Shown: one piece after another, positions 16,073 through 23,916 of the stretch | How the letters are laid out: every line of letters begins with the position of its first letter | Numbering within the stretch: position 1 is the first letter of the stretch | NCBI GenBank assembly: GCA_028345575.1 | Contig: JAOMDR010000014.1 | Span: 1 to 35,553 of the forward strand | From: Candidatus Nitrosopelagicus sp. | GTDB lineage: Archaea > Thermoproteota > Nitrososphaeria > Nitrososphaerales > Nitrosopumilaceae | Length of the DNA stretch: 35,553 nt | Direction: 5' to 3' | Made by a program: the position numbers and the translations under genes | The notes under the pieces: model-generated | Seen by the model: the letters and a program-made list of their open reading frames with translations, nothing else | What the model was told of the DNA's origin: nothing | The model's database searches: none

Positions 16073-17019
16073 TTCTTTAACAAATTTTCATAAAACTGAA
16101 TATATTTTGGCAGTACAACGTCCCAAGTCATATTATTTTTTACAAAAGTATTTCCATTTGTGGCTAGTTTTTGTGCTTTTTCTTTATCAGATAATAACTC
16201 ATTAATTGCATCAGCTAATTTCCCTGGATTTTCGGAAGGAACTAAAATTCCTGTTTCATTGTTAGTAATTAATTCTGGAATACCCCCAACATCAGTTCCT
16301 ATTACAGGAACATTAAGAAAAAATGCTTCTTTGACAGTGGTTGGTAAACTTTCCATTCTAGATGGGACTACAACTATACTAGACGATTTGATTATACGCA
16401 TTGCATCTTCCCAAGAACGATCAGTGCAATAAACAATATTTCCATCAATTTGAGATTCTGCTGCTTTTAGAATATCAATTCCTTTCTCGTGACTATTACG
16501 TCCAACATATGCTATTTGATTTTTAATTTTTTCAACAGAACCAATTTTTTCAAACATACGGGTATCCAATGGAGAAGGTAAATATTCAAAATTAATTTTT
16601 GACTTATCTTTGTAAAGTTTTTGTGTTGCTTTTGAATCAGTAGTTAATTTATCAGGCCATTGTAAAATTTGTGATTCAGCAGATTTTGCAATTGATGAAA
16701 CTGATTTTGAATGTAGTGAATCTACTTGTTCACTAAACACGCCATGAACTGATAAAACTTTTTTCTTTGCTTTAGCATATTTCATTGCATATGCAGAAGG
16801 AATATTGAATGCATGTACAATATCATATGAATTTCTATCAACTAAACTCTTTATGCTGCTTAATACTGCAAAGCTAGGATTTTTAAAATTTTTTATTGGA
16901 ATATGAGTTGTTTCCATTTTCTTTACGTAATGACCGCTTTGAGATAATTTCTCAGCAAGCATTGCAGCGTGCCCACCTATTCCTCCAGAAAATCTGGGAG
17001 ATATGAATAAGAATTTCAT
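16069..17019 (-). CDS. GT4 family glycosyltransferase
   Basis: A 316-residue retaining GT-B enzyme. N-terminal FISPRFSGGIGGHAAMLAEKL is the glycine-rich acceptor-side loop; the second half has IAYVGRNSHEKGIDIL, then VVPSRMESLPTTVKEAF, in which the full E-x7-E catalytic/donor motif is present, followed by VPVIGTDVGGIPELI and TGILVPSE. Length is slightly short for GT4 but complete. A TTTTTAAG box at 17043-17050 (read on the minus strand) lies about 26 nt before the ATG, so the transcript is probably leaderless. It converges with the aminotransferase gene with 4-nt overlap. Sugar specificity unknown. Confidence 0.88.
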   Translation of the reverse strand: MKFLFISPRFSGGIGGHAAMLAEKLSQSGHYVKKMETTHIPIKNFKNPSFAVLSSIKSLVDRNSYDIVHAFNIPSAYAMKYAKAKKKVLSVHGVFSEQVDSLHSKSVSSIAKSAESQILQWPDKLTTDSKATQKLYKDKSKINFEYLPSPLDTRMFEKIGSVEKIKNQIAYVGRNSHEKGIDILKAAESQIDGNIVYCTDRSWEDAMRIIKSSSIVVVPSRMESLPTTVKEAFFLNVPVIGTDVGGIPELITNNETGILVPSENPGKLADAINELLSDKEKAQKLATNGNTFVKNNMTWDVVLPKYIQFYENLLKN

Positions 17020-17098
17020 TTTGAAATTTCTTAGTAAATGAGTTTTTAAGGTCTTGGATTAATTTGCAATTATTTTCAGTATGTATGATGAATACGGC

Positions 17099-17106
17099 TT
17101 AAATAA
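17099..17106 (+). promoter_or_regulatory. TATA-like box deciding the start of the PglD/NeuD-like gene
   Basis: TTAAATAA is centred 26 nt before the ATG at 17129. The longer frame start at 17081 would lie upstream of this box and could not be translated from this transcript. A minus-strand box TTTTTAAG at 17043-17050 similarly serves the divergent GT4 gene. Confidence 0.5.
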
Positions 17107-17128
17107 CATAATCAAAGAAATATTTCAA

Positions 17129-17791
17129 ATGCAAAAAATTGTAATATTTGGGACTGGGGAACTTGCTCAAAGAATTTTTTATTATCTAAAAGATAATGAT
17201 GATGAAGTTGTAGCATTTTCTGCAAATGAGTCAAATATAGAATATAATGAATTATTAGGATTACCAGTAGTACCATTTGAGAATATTGAAGAAAAATATC
17301 CTCCAGGAGAATTTTTGATGTTCATTGCTTTGGCTTATTCTGAAATGAATAAGAAACGCACAAAATTTTTTGATGAAGCAAAAAGTAAAGGTTATGAATT
17401 ATACAGTTTTGTTCATCCATCAACTAAAATTTGGGATGAATTTGAGATAGGAGAAAATTGTTTCATTCTTGCAGAAAATATTATTCAACCATTTGTAAAA
17501 ATTGGAGATAATGTGTTGATAGGAAGTAATAATCTAATTAGTCACAATACTGTGATCGAAAATAATTGTTTTTTAACTTCCAACATTACGTTAGGTGGCC
17601 ATATTACAATTGGAGCTAATTCGTTTATCGGTCTTAGTGCAACAATTAATCAACGGGTAAAAATTGGAGAAGAATGTATTATCGGTGCAGGAACATTAAT
17701 CACAAAAGATGTTAATGATAAAGAAGTTTATGCAGAAAATTCATCAAAAAAATTACCACAATCAAGTTCTGAAATCGGCGATATGATTTAG
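17129..17791 (+). CDS. PglD/NeuD-like sugar O/N-acyltransferase (left-handed beta helix)
   Basis: An N-terminal Rossmann-like half (IVIFGTGELAQRIFYYL, then LPVVPFENIEE) is followed by hexapeptide repeats (from about VHPSTKIWDEFEIGENCFI to IGEECIIGAGTLITKDV), the standard layout of PglD/NeuD acetyltransferases that use acetyl-CoA. The open frame extends to an ATG at 17081, but I prefer 17129: the Rossmann strand begins directly after it, and a TTAAATAA box at 17099-17106 is centred 26 nt upstream, which would place the transcription start on this ATG. Probable role is N-acetylation of the amino sugar made by the DegT aminotransferase. The next gene starts 7 nt downstream. Confidence 0.85.
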   Translation: MQKIVIFGTGELAQRIFYYLKDNDDEVVAFSANESNIEYNELLGLPVVPFENIEEKYPPGEFLMFIALAYSEMNKKRTKFFDEAKSKGYELYSFVHPSTKIWDEFEIGENCFILAENIIQPFVKIGDNVLIGSNNLISHNTVIENNCFLTSNITLGGHITIGANSFIGLSATINQRVKIGEECIIGAGTLITKDVNDKEVYAENSSKKLPQSSSEIGDMI

Positions 17792-17798
17792 GAATCAA

Positions 17799-18566
17799 AT
17801 GCAATATATTTTCTTGAGTCATGATGTAGATTGGAGAAGACAAGGTCCCAGTATACAACATATACAAGCAAGAAAAGACAGATTTGATCCAAAAATATTT
17901 AGCAAAACTAAACCTGTAGAATTGTATCGTAATATTCCAGAATATATTGAACTAGAGGAAAAATTTGGAATTCGTTCTACATTTTTCTTTAGAACATTAT
18001 ATGAAAATGGAAACGTTGACGATTATGAAGATGATATTCAAACACTGCAAAAAGGTAATTGGGAAATAGGATTACATACAGATCCTAAATCAGTAGAAGA
18101 TATTGAAAAAATTAAACAAGAACAAGAAAAATTAGAATCTTTAACACGAAAACCAATTATTGGAAATAGAGTTCATTTTCTAAATTATAATTCTGAATTA
18201 CCAAAAAAATTAAATGAATTAGGGTTTTTGTATGATGGATCTCTCAGACATTCAAAAGACAAAATTGATGAAAAAGAGATGGGGTATTCAAAAATTGATG
18301 GATTGATAGAATTTCCTGTTACACTAATGGATGCATATTTGTTTACACATATGGGAATTAAAGAAGAAGGAATTATTCCAGAATTTAAAAAAACGATAGA
18401 CATTGGTAGAAATTTTTCAGATGTGAATGTCATCAGCGTTATTTGGCATGATAATGTTTTAAAAATGAAAGGTGGGAGAATGTATGAAAAAATTTTAGAA
18501 TTCCTCACATCACAAGATGATGTAAAAATTTTATCTGGTAAAGATTTAGTTAAAATTTTAGAATAA
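17799..18566 (+). CDS. polysaccharide deacetylase-like (NodB-related) protein
   Basis: A 255-residue protein with a NodB-like fold: HDVDW near the N-terminus replaces the usual TFDDG motif, RSTFFFRTLYENG follows the common 'ATFF' strand, and WEIGLHTDP corresponds to the EIGxHT zinc motif, though the second His of HxxxH is not present. Near the C-terminus SVIWHDN matches the family's last conserved strand. Similar HDVD proteins are common in glycan loci of archaea and bacteria. It may deacetylate a glycan or may have lost that activity because zinc ligands differ. It follows the acyltransferase by 7 nt and converges with the radical SAM gene, 13 nt away. Confidence 0.7.
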   Translation: MQYIFLSHDVDWRRQGPSIQHIQARKDRFDPKIFSKTKPVELYRNIPEYIELEEKFGIRSTFFFRTLYENGNVDDYEDDIQTLQKGNWEIGLHTDPKSVEDIEKIKQEQEKLESLTRKPIIGNRVHFLNYNSELPKKLNELGFLYDGSLRHSKDKIDEKEMGYSKIDGLIEFPVTLMDAYLFTHMGIKEEGIIPEFKKTIDIGRNFSDVNVISVIWHDNVLKMKGGRMYEKILEFLTSQDDVKILSGKDLVKILE

Positions 18567-18579
18567 TTTTAAAAATTAA

Positions 18580-20253
18580 TTATTGAGAGCCCATTGCTTG
18601 TTCTGCTTGATGGAACATCTCACTTTTTGCACAACCTGCTGCAAGTTCGTCACCTGCGCCTCTTCTCATAAGACCTCTGTAAAGACCGTCTTCGAGTTTT
18701 ACACCTTCACGTTGTTCCCATTCCTCAACAGTGATAGAGTATTTCTTTTGGATTCTGTCTCTATACCATTCTGGAATTACATTGAATGCACAGAATGGAA
18801 TAATTCTAAGGTCTGGAGTAACATAGTGAATATCACATCTTTGTAATCTTTCTAAATCTTCATTGTATTTGTCTTGGAAGTGCATCATTCCTAAGAATAG
18901 ACCTTTGACGTGCCATGAACCTACGGCTTCAAATGATCTCTTCATTAAGATATTTCCAAACATTTTAGCCAGATCTAATCCGGCTGGTTGGTTTTCTTTA
19001 TTGATGAATCCTTTTAGTTTTCTTACGACTTCAAGCATTGTAAAGTATTTGTTTGCACCAGAGCGGATTTGTTCTGCTTTGTCTTCAAATAATTCTAACA
19101 TACCTTGAATATCACAGAATCTTGTCATTGGGACAAGTTTCTTTGTGTCTGCATCTTGGAATACATAAGCTCCTGCTCCACATGCAAAGTGAATAGATAA
19201 TTCGTATTTTGGTTTACTTGAGAATGCTTCAATGACGTTTGTTAATGGCATACAACTTGGAACTGGATACCAATCGTCAACAGTTACTTGACCTTCTGTT
19301 TGTTCTTCAATTCTTTGGATACAATCAGGTACTGTGATTCTATATTTTTCACGTTCTGATTTTCCCATTCTTCCAGTTAGTGATACTGGTTGGAAGTTTA
19401 CTGCATGTACAACGTCTAGGTTCTTTTGTGCATATCTGATAATTCCTCCTAGTTCATGATCATTAATTGATTTGATAACGGTTGGAACAAAGACTACAGT
19501 TGTTCCAGTTTTTCTACAAGTATCTAATGCATATGGAATTTCCCAGTGATTCTTTGGGTTTGTTCTTGCAGTTACACCGTCAAAGCTGAGATACAAATTA
19601 TTACAACCTGCCATCCTTACTTCGCGTCCTGCTTCTGGATCCATTGCGTGTCTGATTCCGTTTGTATTCATTTGAATATGTTCAACACCTTCTTCTTTCA
19701 TAATTTTGATTAAATCTGAAATATCTTCTCTTAACATTGGTTCACCACCAGTAATCTGCATAGAGTTTCCTGGAATTGGTCTTTCTGATCTTAATGTTTT
19801 CATCATTCCTCTTACTTGATCATGATTTGGTTCATACATGTAAGCACCTTCTAGTCCTTTCTTAACATAGAAGAAACAATACCAACAAGTAAGATCACAT
19901 CTGTTTGTAACAATCATGTTTGCCAATCCGCTGTGTGATAAGTGGTTTGAACATAATCCACAATTGTTTGGACAAGAACACTTGTCTTCCATAATTACAT
20001 TTGGAGCATGTGCACCTTTTCCATCAACCCAGTATGTACTGAATTTTTTATACATATCATAAGAACCAAAATAAAGTTCTTCAGTTTCACCGTGTGTTGG
20101 ACAAACTTTGGACATGAAGACTTTGCCTTCTCTTTCAAAAACTTCAGCATCTAAAATCATGTTACAATCAGGGCAAATACTTTGGGTAAATCTAATAGTG
20201 GATTTCTTACCTTGAGTCTTTGATGACTGATTAGATATCTGAATTAGAGCCAT
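18580..20253 (-). CDS. tes: radical SAM protein resembling tetraether lipid synthase (Tes / MJ0619 family)
   Basis: A 557-residue radical SAM enzyme. It has an N-terminal rubredoxin-like segment (C27-x2-C30, C51PTH), a Cys cluster C92/C94/C98/C101, the SAM-cluster motif C119-x3-C123-x2-C126 (CDLTCWYC), ITGGEPMLRED for SAM binding, and further Cys near the C-terminus (CDIHYVTPD, FCAFN). This domain order matches the Methanocaldococcus MJ0619/Tes group, which joins two archaeal diether lipids by C-C bond formation to give tetraethers; thaumarchaea make such membranes. Some relatives methylate pterins, so function is probable rather than certain. A TATA-like GTATATAATG at 20275-20284 lies 26 nt before the ATG, and a TrmB-type regulator is divergent. 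Confidence 0.75.
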   Translation of the reverse strand: MALIQISNQSSKTQGKKSTIRFTQSICPDCNMILDAEVFEREGKVFMSKVCPTHGETEELYFGSYDMYKKFSTYWVDGKGAHAPNVIMEDKCSCPNNCGLCSNHLSHSGLANMIVTNRCDLTCWYCFFYVKKGLEGAYMYEPNHDQVRGMMKTLRSERPIPGNSMQITGGEPMLREDISDLIKIMKEEGVEHIQMNTNGIRHAMDPEAGREVRMAGCNNLYLSFDGVTARTNPKNHWEIPYALDTCRKTGTTVVFVPTVIKSINDHELGGIIRYAQKNLDVVHAVNFQPVSLTGRMGKSEREKYRITVPDCIQRIEEQTEGQVTVDDWYPVPSCMPLTNVIEAFSSKPKYELSIHFACGAGAYVFQDADTKKLVPMTRFCDIQGMLELFEDKAEQIRSGANKYFTMLEVVRKLKGFINKENQPAGLDLAKMFGNILMKRSFEAVGSWHVKGLFLGMMHFQDKYNEDLERLQRCDIHYVTPDLRIIPFCAFNVIPEWYRDRIQKKYSITVEEWEQREGVKLEDGLYRGLMRRGAGDELAAGCAKSEMFHQAEQAMGSQ

Positions 20254-20274
20254 TAACTAATCTCTTGAAAATGA

Positions 20275-20284
20275 GTATATAATG
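20275..20284 (-). promoter_or_regulatory. TATA-like box of the Tes-like radical SAM gene
   Basis: The plus-strand run GTATATAATG, read on the minus strand as CATTATATAC, is centred 26 nt before the ATG that ends at 20253. This predicts a leaderless transcript. It is one of the best TATA matches in the window. Confidence 0.6.
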
Positions 20285-20330
20285 CAACTCCTACTAACCA
20301 CCGGATGAATGAGGGAACGATCATAGTCAA

Positions 20331-20338
20331 TTTAAATA
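20331..20338 (+). promoter_or_regulatory. TATA-like box of the TrmB-family regulator gene
   Basis: TTTAAATA is centred 26 nt upstream of the GTG at 20360 and so supports that start over the TTG at 20345. About 46 bp separate it from the divergent TATA box of the radical SAM gene; both could be controlled from this space. Confidence 0.55.
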
Positions 20339-20359
20339 GCGAATTTGGTAATTCTGTTC

Positions 20360-21127
20360 GTGAGCATTTCGGATAAGACAAAGAAGTCACTAGAGAAGGT
20401 TGGATTAACTAGCTACGAAATTCGATCTTATACAACCCTAATCAAAGATGGAGAAAGTAATGCATCAGAAATCAGCCAAAACTCAGGAGTTCCCTATTCA
20501 AAAATTTATGAGATTTTGGGAACGCTGGAAGAAAAAGGATGGATTGGGTCAGATGATTCAAGACCAACAAAATACTTTGCAAAGGCTCCATCAAATGCAT
20601 TAGAAACTTCAAAACAAAATGCAGACGCCATATTTTCAGAGAACAAAAATGTCATTTTATCAGAATTAATTCCTCTCTATGAAAAAACTGGAACAAGTGA
20701 AAAACCAGATATTTGGTTTATTTCTGGTGCTATGAATATTGTTTCAAAAATTATGGAAATGGTTGAGCATTGTAGAGAAGAAGTAATGATTGCAGTTCCT
20801 CAAGCAGGAGAAATGATTGTTAAGCAAGCACTTCCGAAACTTAGGCAATTACACGATAAGGGAATAAAAATTACAATTCTTATTTCAGATGAATTTGATA
20901 AAGAATCTATTAAAGCAATTTCTCGAGTTGCAGATGTTAAAGTAAAAGGAGGATTATTTGGAGGAGGTATTATTTCAGATAAGAGGTATGTCGTTATTTT
21001 GCTAGGTCCTGAGATTAGTAGCTCTACTTCATCCGAAATAGTAGCAATTTGGGCAGATCATGCAGGATTAGCAGGATTTGCAAGAGAATATTTTGATTTC
21101 TTGTTAAAAGATGCTAAAAAACCATAG
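20360..21127 (+). CDS. TrmB-family transcriptional regulator
   Basis: DNA-binding regulator of the archaeal TrmB/TrmBL family. The N-terminal winged helix covers residues about 5-75 (GLTSYEIRSYTTLIKDG, then ASEISQNSGVPYSKIYEIL, then LEEKGWI), followed by a C-terminal phospholipase-D-like sensor domain. I prefer the GTG at 20360 over the in-frame TTG at 20345: TTTAAATA at 20331-20338 is centred 26 nt upstream of 20360, and the N-terminus then reads MSISDKTKKSL. It is divergent from the Tes-like gene, so it may control it or itself. Ligand unknown; many TrmB proteins sense sugars, but the classical sugar-binding residues cannot be assessed here. Confidence 0.85.
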   Translation: MSISDKTKKSLEKVGLTSYEIRSYTTLIKDGESNASEISQNSGVPYSKIYEILGTLEEKGWIGSDDSRPTKYFAKAPSNALETSKQNADAIFSENKNVILSELIPLYEKTGTSEKPDIWFISGAMNIVSKIMEMVEHCREEVMIAVPQAGEMIVKQALPKLRQLHDKGIKITILISDEFDKESIKAISRVADVKVKGGLFGGGIISDKRYVVILLGPEISSSTSSEIVAIWADHAGLAGFAREYFDFLLKDAKKP

Positions 21128-21181
21128 TTTCAATTGTTTAGATTGTTGAAAATTTATTAGATTAAACAAATAAGATAGTTC

Positions 21182-21646
21182 ATGGATGCAATGGATGAAG
21201 AAGTTCTGTTTGTAGGAACTGCAGAAGCTGAACATACAGAGATGTATCTAAAAGCAGTTTGGCATATTAGAGAAAAAGGAGATGATGTCAAAATCAGTAC
21301 CATTGCAAAAAGACTGAATGTTCGTCAACCAAGCGTCGTACAGATGTTAAAAAAATTAGCAGAAAGAGATTTGGTCACATACAACAAAGCAGGAGTTTCA
21401 TTGAAAGAAAGTGGCGAGAAAGTTGCATCATCTATGATTCGTAATAGTCGTTTACTGGAAGTATTAATGGACAGCGCTTTAAAAATTGAAATTGATGAAG
21501 AGATGGTGTGTGGAATAGAACACCACATGAATAAACAATTTACAGATGCATTGTGTATTATGTTAAAATGTCCTAGTAAAAGTCCTCGAGGTCGTGAAAT
21601 TCCAATGGGAGAATGTTGTAAAACGACTAGAGGAAAAGAAGAGTAA
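21182..21646 (+). CDS. DtxR/MntR-family metal-dependent transcriptional regulator
   Basis: A 154-residue protein with an N-terminal winged helix (VKISTIAKRLNVRQPSVVQMLKKL) and the DtxR dimerisation domain containing the metal-binding segment with Glu, Cys and two His (EEMVCGIEHHM). This is a short, MntR-like layout without an SH3 domain. The C-terminal tail has additional Cys (MLKCPS, GECC), which could add metal ligands. It would repress or activate Mn/Fe uptake genes on metal binding. A 54-residue Cys-rich protein follows 32 nt downstream. TATA-like TTTATTAG at about 21153-21160 is at leaderless distance. Confidence 0.87.
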   Translation: MDAMDEEVLFVGTAEAEHTEMYLKAVWHIREKGDDVKISTIAKRLNVRQPSVVQMLKKLAERDLVTYNKAGVSLKESGEKVASSMIRNSRLLEVLMDSALKIEIDEEMVCGIEHHMNKQFTDALCIMLKCPSKSPRGREIPMGECCKTTRGKEE

Positions 21647-21678
21647 AAGAAGATATACTATGAAAATTTGATAAGAGT

Positions 21679-21843
21679 ATGGCTTGTTTTTGTGGATGCG
21701 AAGAATATGTGAAAAACTCTGATGGAAAAATCATGGGTTGTGTAAATTGCAATCATGGTAGACAAAATCACGATAATGAATGGCGTGAATCTGCAAGAGC
21801 AAATACAGAAGGATCACAGAAACGTGATACTGACTTTGGATAA
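21679..21843 (+). CDS. small Cys-rich (zinc-ribbon-like) hypothetical protein, 54 residues
   Basis: Short open frame with good codon use. The protein begins MACFCGCEEYVKNSDG and continues MGCVNCNHGRQNH, giving Cys at 3, 5, 7, 21 and 24 plus two His; this is enough for one zinc or other metal site. The C-terminal half is polar (DNEWRESARANTEG). It starts 32 nt after the DtxR-family gene on the same strand and its stop lies 1 nt from the stop of the convergent yjbQ-like gene, so it fills the gap exactly. Co-location with a metal regulator suggests metal handling, but this is inference. Function not recognised. Confidence 0.65.
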   Translation: MACFCGCEEYVKNSDGKIMGCVNCNHGRQNHDNEWRESARANTEGSQKRDTDFG

Positions 21844-21844
21844 T

Positions 21845-22264
21845 TTATTCACCAATAATTTTTACTAGAACTCTTTTGTTTCGTTTACCATCAAATTCAC
21901 CATAAAAGATAGTTTCCCATGGTCCAAAATCTAATTGACCATTAGTGATAGCAACTACCACTTCTCTTCCCATTACTTGTCTTTTTAGATGTGCATCAGC
22001 ATTATCTTCTCCAGTATCATTATGACGATAATGATCAATTGGTTCATGAGGTGCTAATTCCTCTAACCATTTTTCATAATCATGATGCAAGCCACTTTCG
22101 TTATCATTAATGAAAACACTAGCAGTGATGTGCATTGCATTAACTAAACAAAGTCCTTCTTTGACACCACTTTTGGCAACCAACTTTTCTATATGAGGTG
22201 TAATGTTAACAAATGCTCGTCTTGTTTTTGTCTTGAATGTAAGATAGTCAGTTAATGACTTCAC
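21845..22264 (-). CDS. YjbQ/UPF0047 family protein (secondary thiamine-phosphate synthase-like)
   Basis: A 139-residue single-domain protein starting at GTG. The family signature is clear: [56 protein letters not shown] and [13 protein letters not shown]. The His and Asp residues of these motifs form a putative active site. The bacterial homologue YjbQ has weak thiamine-phosphate synthase activity in genetic tests; the physiological role is not settled. A minus-strand A/T box (AATTTTTATG, 22286-22295) lies 26 nt before the GTG. It converges with the 54-residue Cys-rich gene, 1 nt apart. Confidence 0.88.
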   Translation of the reverse strand: MKSLTDYLTFKTKTRRAFVNITPHIEKLVAKSGVKEGLCLVNAMHITASVFINDNESGLHHDYEKWLEELAPHEPIDHYRHNDTGEDNADAHLKRQVMGREVVVAITNGQLDFGPWETIFYGEFDGKRNKRVLVKIIGE

Positions 22265-22274
22265 AATTTATACA
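22265..22274 (+). promoter_or_regulatory. TATA-like box before the nested hairpin element
   Basis: AATTTATACA is centred about 26 nt before base 22296, placing a predicted start immediately 5' of the outer stem at 22302. It overlaps the start region of the divergent yjbQ-like gene, whose own box is at 22286-22295 on the other strand. Confidence 0.4.
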
Positions 22275-22295
22275 GGAAATTATGGCATAAAAATT

Positions 22296-22366
22296 CTAAG
22301 TTGCAGACTCAGAACTCAAGATCCTAATCATCAAGTCATAGGATAGCGTACATCACAGTCTGCAGT
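22296..22366 (+). ncRNA. possible structured small RNA or 5' leader with nested perfect inverted repeats
   Basis: The stretch contains an outer perfect 8-bp inverted repeat (TGCAGACT at 22302-22309 and AGTCTGCA at 22357-22364, extendable by two G-U pairs) and a nested perfect 6-bp repeat (ATCCTA 22321-22326 and TAGGAT 22339-22344). A TATA-like AATTTATACA at 22265-22274 is centred about 26 nt before 22296, so a transcript would begin just before the outer stem. This would be either a free RNA of about 70 nt or the leader of the 132-residue gene at 22437. It does not fit a tRNA cloverleaf. A DNA operator is the alternative. Folding is by eye; no covariance available. Confidence 0.4.
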
Positions 22367-22436
22367 AAAAATTTCAGATAATCATACTTGAATCTTTCAA
22401 TAAGCTTGATAAGTGAGATACATTTATTGAAAAAAA

Positions 22437-22835
22437 ATGGTCGAGATAGATGCACCTTCATCATTAGAAAGTTTTCGAAGATTCATCATAGCTAGTACAT
22501 GCAGTTCATTTGCACCAAGAAGTTATCTTGAGGACCCAGAAGTTTTTGCTGAGAGAGAAGATAGTTTAGGTTCAATCTATGTGGAAGCAGCAGACAAAGT
22601 AACATTGAAAAAAATCAGAGAGATAACATTTGTCAACGCTAAAGATGTCTTAGGAGTTATTTATTCATCAAAGAGTGGAAACACCAGTCTAAAATGGAGA
22701 CAAACTAGAAAAAATACTGGTAAGGTAACAGGTGAAGCATCATCAAACTCATTAGTTAATTTGGCAGAAGGCGGAGTCATAACTCTCGAATGGGTTGAAA
22801 AGTATGTTAAAAAGAAACAAGAAGAATCAAACTAG
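22437..22835 (+). CDS. hypothetical protein, 132 residues
   Basis: Not recognised. The protein is soluble, without Cys-rich or membrane segments. The N-terminal 25 residues contain SLESFRRFIIASTCSSFAP; a central beta-rich part (SIYVEAADKVTLKKIREITF, then VLGVIYSSKSGNTSLKW) is followed by a basic loop (KWRQTRKNTGK) and a C-terminal helix ending in charged residues. The codon pattern is like its neighbours. It lies 172 nt after the start of the divergent yjbQ-like gene, downstream of the nested inverted repeats at 22302-22364, and 28 nt before pelA on the same strand, so it may be co-transcribed with pelA. Function cannot be assigned. Confidence 0.7.
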   Translation: MVEIDAPSSLESFRRFIIASTCSSFAPRSYLEDPEVFAEREDSLGSIYVEAADKVTLKKIREITFVNAKDVLGVIYSSKSGNTSLKWRQTRKNTGKVTGEASSNSLVNLAEGGVITLEWVEKYVKKKQEESN

Positions 22836-22863
22836 TTATCTTTCAGAGATTTTATAAAAAATT

Positions 22864-23916
22864 ATGATTACAAAGACTCTTGATGAGAATACAATTTCAT
22901 TAATGCCTGAAGATTCTGACGATTTACTAACAATTAGAAGAATATTAAAAACTGATGATAAAATTGTGGGTGAAACAACTAGAGTAATAAAACAAGATAA
23001 AGAATATGCAAGACCAGATAAAGGAGAAAGAGTTCATGTACGACTTGCAATAAATGTAGAAAAAATTTCACTTGATAATGTGTTAGATAGAATTAGAGTT
23101 GGAGGTACAATTTTAGAATCAAATAATGAATCAGTTCCACATGGCACACATCATTCTTTTACAATAAAAATAGATGAAGGATTCAATCTAGTAAAGAAAA
23201 AATGGAGTAGTGTTGAGAAAAAACTTGCAAAAGCAAAAGGAAAGAAAACAAAATTTATTCTAATTGCAATAGATACAGGTGACTGTGGAATTGGAAGATT
23301 AAAAGGAACACATCTACATCTTTTACCAAATCTTTATTCCGGTTCTAGTGGAAAAAGATACAAATCTAATTTTAAAATTGAAACATTTTTTGATGGAGTA
23401 ATTGGTGCAATTAGTTCAGTTGTTGAAAAAGATAATCTAGTAATCATTTTTGGTCCAGGAGAAACAAAAAAGAAATTTTACAATTATGTATCAAAAAAAC
23501 CACTTGCAGACAAATGTCAATTCAAGATAATAGAAGGAATTGATTCAGGAGGAGAAGATGGAATTCACATATTTACAAAATCAGATGCAATGAAAGAAGT
23601 GATGGCAGACACCAAACTTGCCAAGGTATCACAAATAATTGACGAGGTGATGTTTCTTGCAAATAAGCAAAGTAAGAAGTTCTCTATGGGAATTGATGAG
23701 ACAAAAAAAGCAAACGATGCAGGCGCAATAGAATCTTTAGTATTTTCAGAAAAAGCCATTCAAGATTCTGATGAACAAGAGATTGTAGATTTCTTAAATG
23801 ATGTAGAATCTAAAGGTGGAGAAATTTTTAGCGTAGATAGTACTATTGATGCAGGATTGAGAGTTTCAGGTTTAGGTGGAATTATCTCATTGTTGAGATT
23901 TCCACTAGAATACTAG
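22864..23916 (+). CDS. pelA: mRNA surveillance protein Pelota (archaeal)
   Basis: A 350-residue homologue of Pelota/Dom34, which binds stalled ribosomes together with aEF1A and ABCE1 to rescue them and supports no-go decay. The N-terminal Sm-like domain (residues about 1-125) has PEDSDDLLTIRRIL and HGTHHSFTI. The central domain (about 130-260) includes IAIDTGDCGIG and IFGPGETKKKF, and the C-terminal L7Ae-like domain begins near KKANDAGAIESLVFSE. There is no GGQ motif, which separates it from aRF1. It follows the 132-residue gene by 28 nt and shares the tetramer CTAG with the stop of the convergent cutA gene. Confidence 0.94.
   Translation: MITKTLDENTISLMPEDSDDLLTIRRILKTDDKIVGETTRVIKQDKEYARPDKGERVHVRLAINVEKISLDNVLDRIRVGGTILESNNESVPHGTHHSFTIKIDEGFNLVKKKWSSVEKKLAKAKGKKTKFILIAIDTGDCGIGRLKGTHLHLLPNLYSGSSGKRYKSNFKIETFFDGVIGAISSVVEKDNLVIIFGPGETKKKFYNYVSKKPLADKCQFKIIEGIDSGGEDGIHIFTKSDAMKEVMADTKLAKVSQIIDEVMFLANKQSKKFSMGIDETKKANDAGAIESLVFSEKAIQDSDEQEIVDFLNDVESKGGEIFSVDSTIDAGLRVSGLGGIISLLRFPLEY

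Noticed and set aside
16160-16432. Plus-strand frame of 90 codons opposite the GT4 gene
   Set aside because: Antisense shadow of a GT4 gene with clear motifs; no independent coding features.
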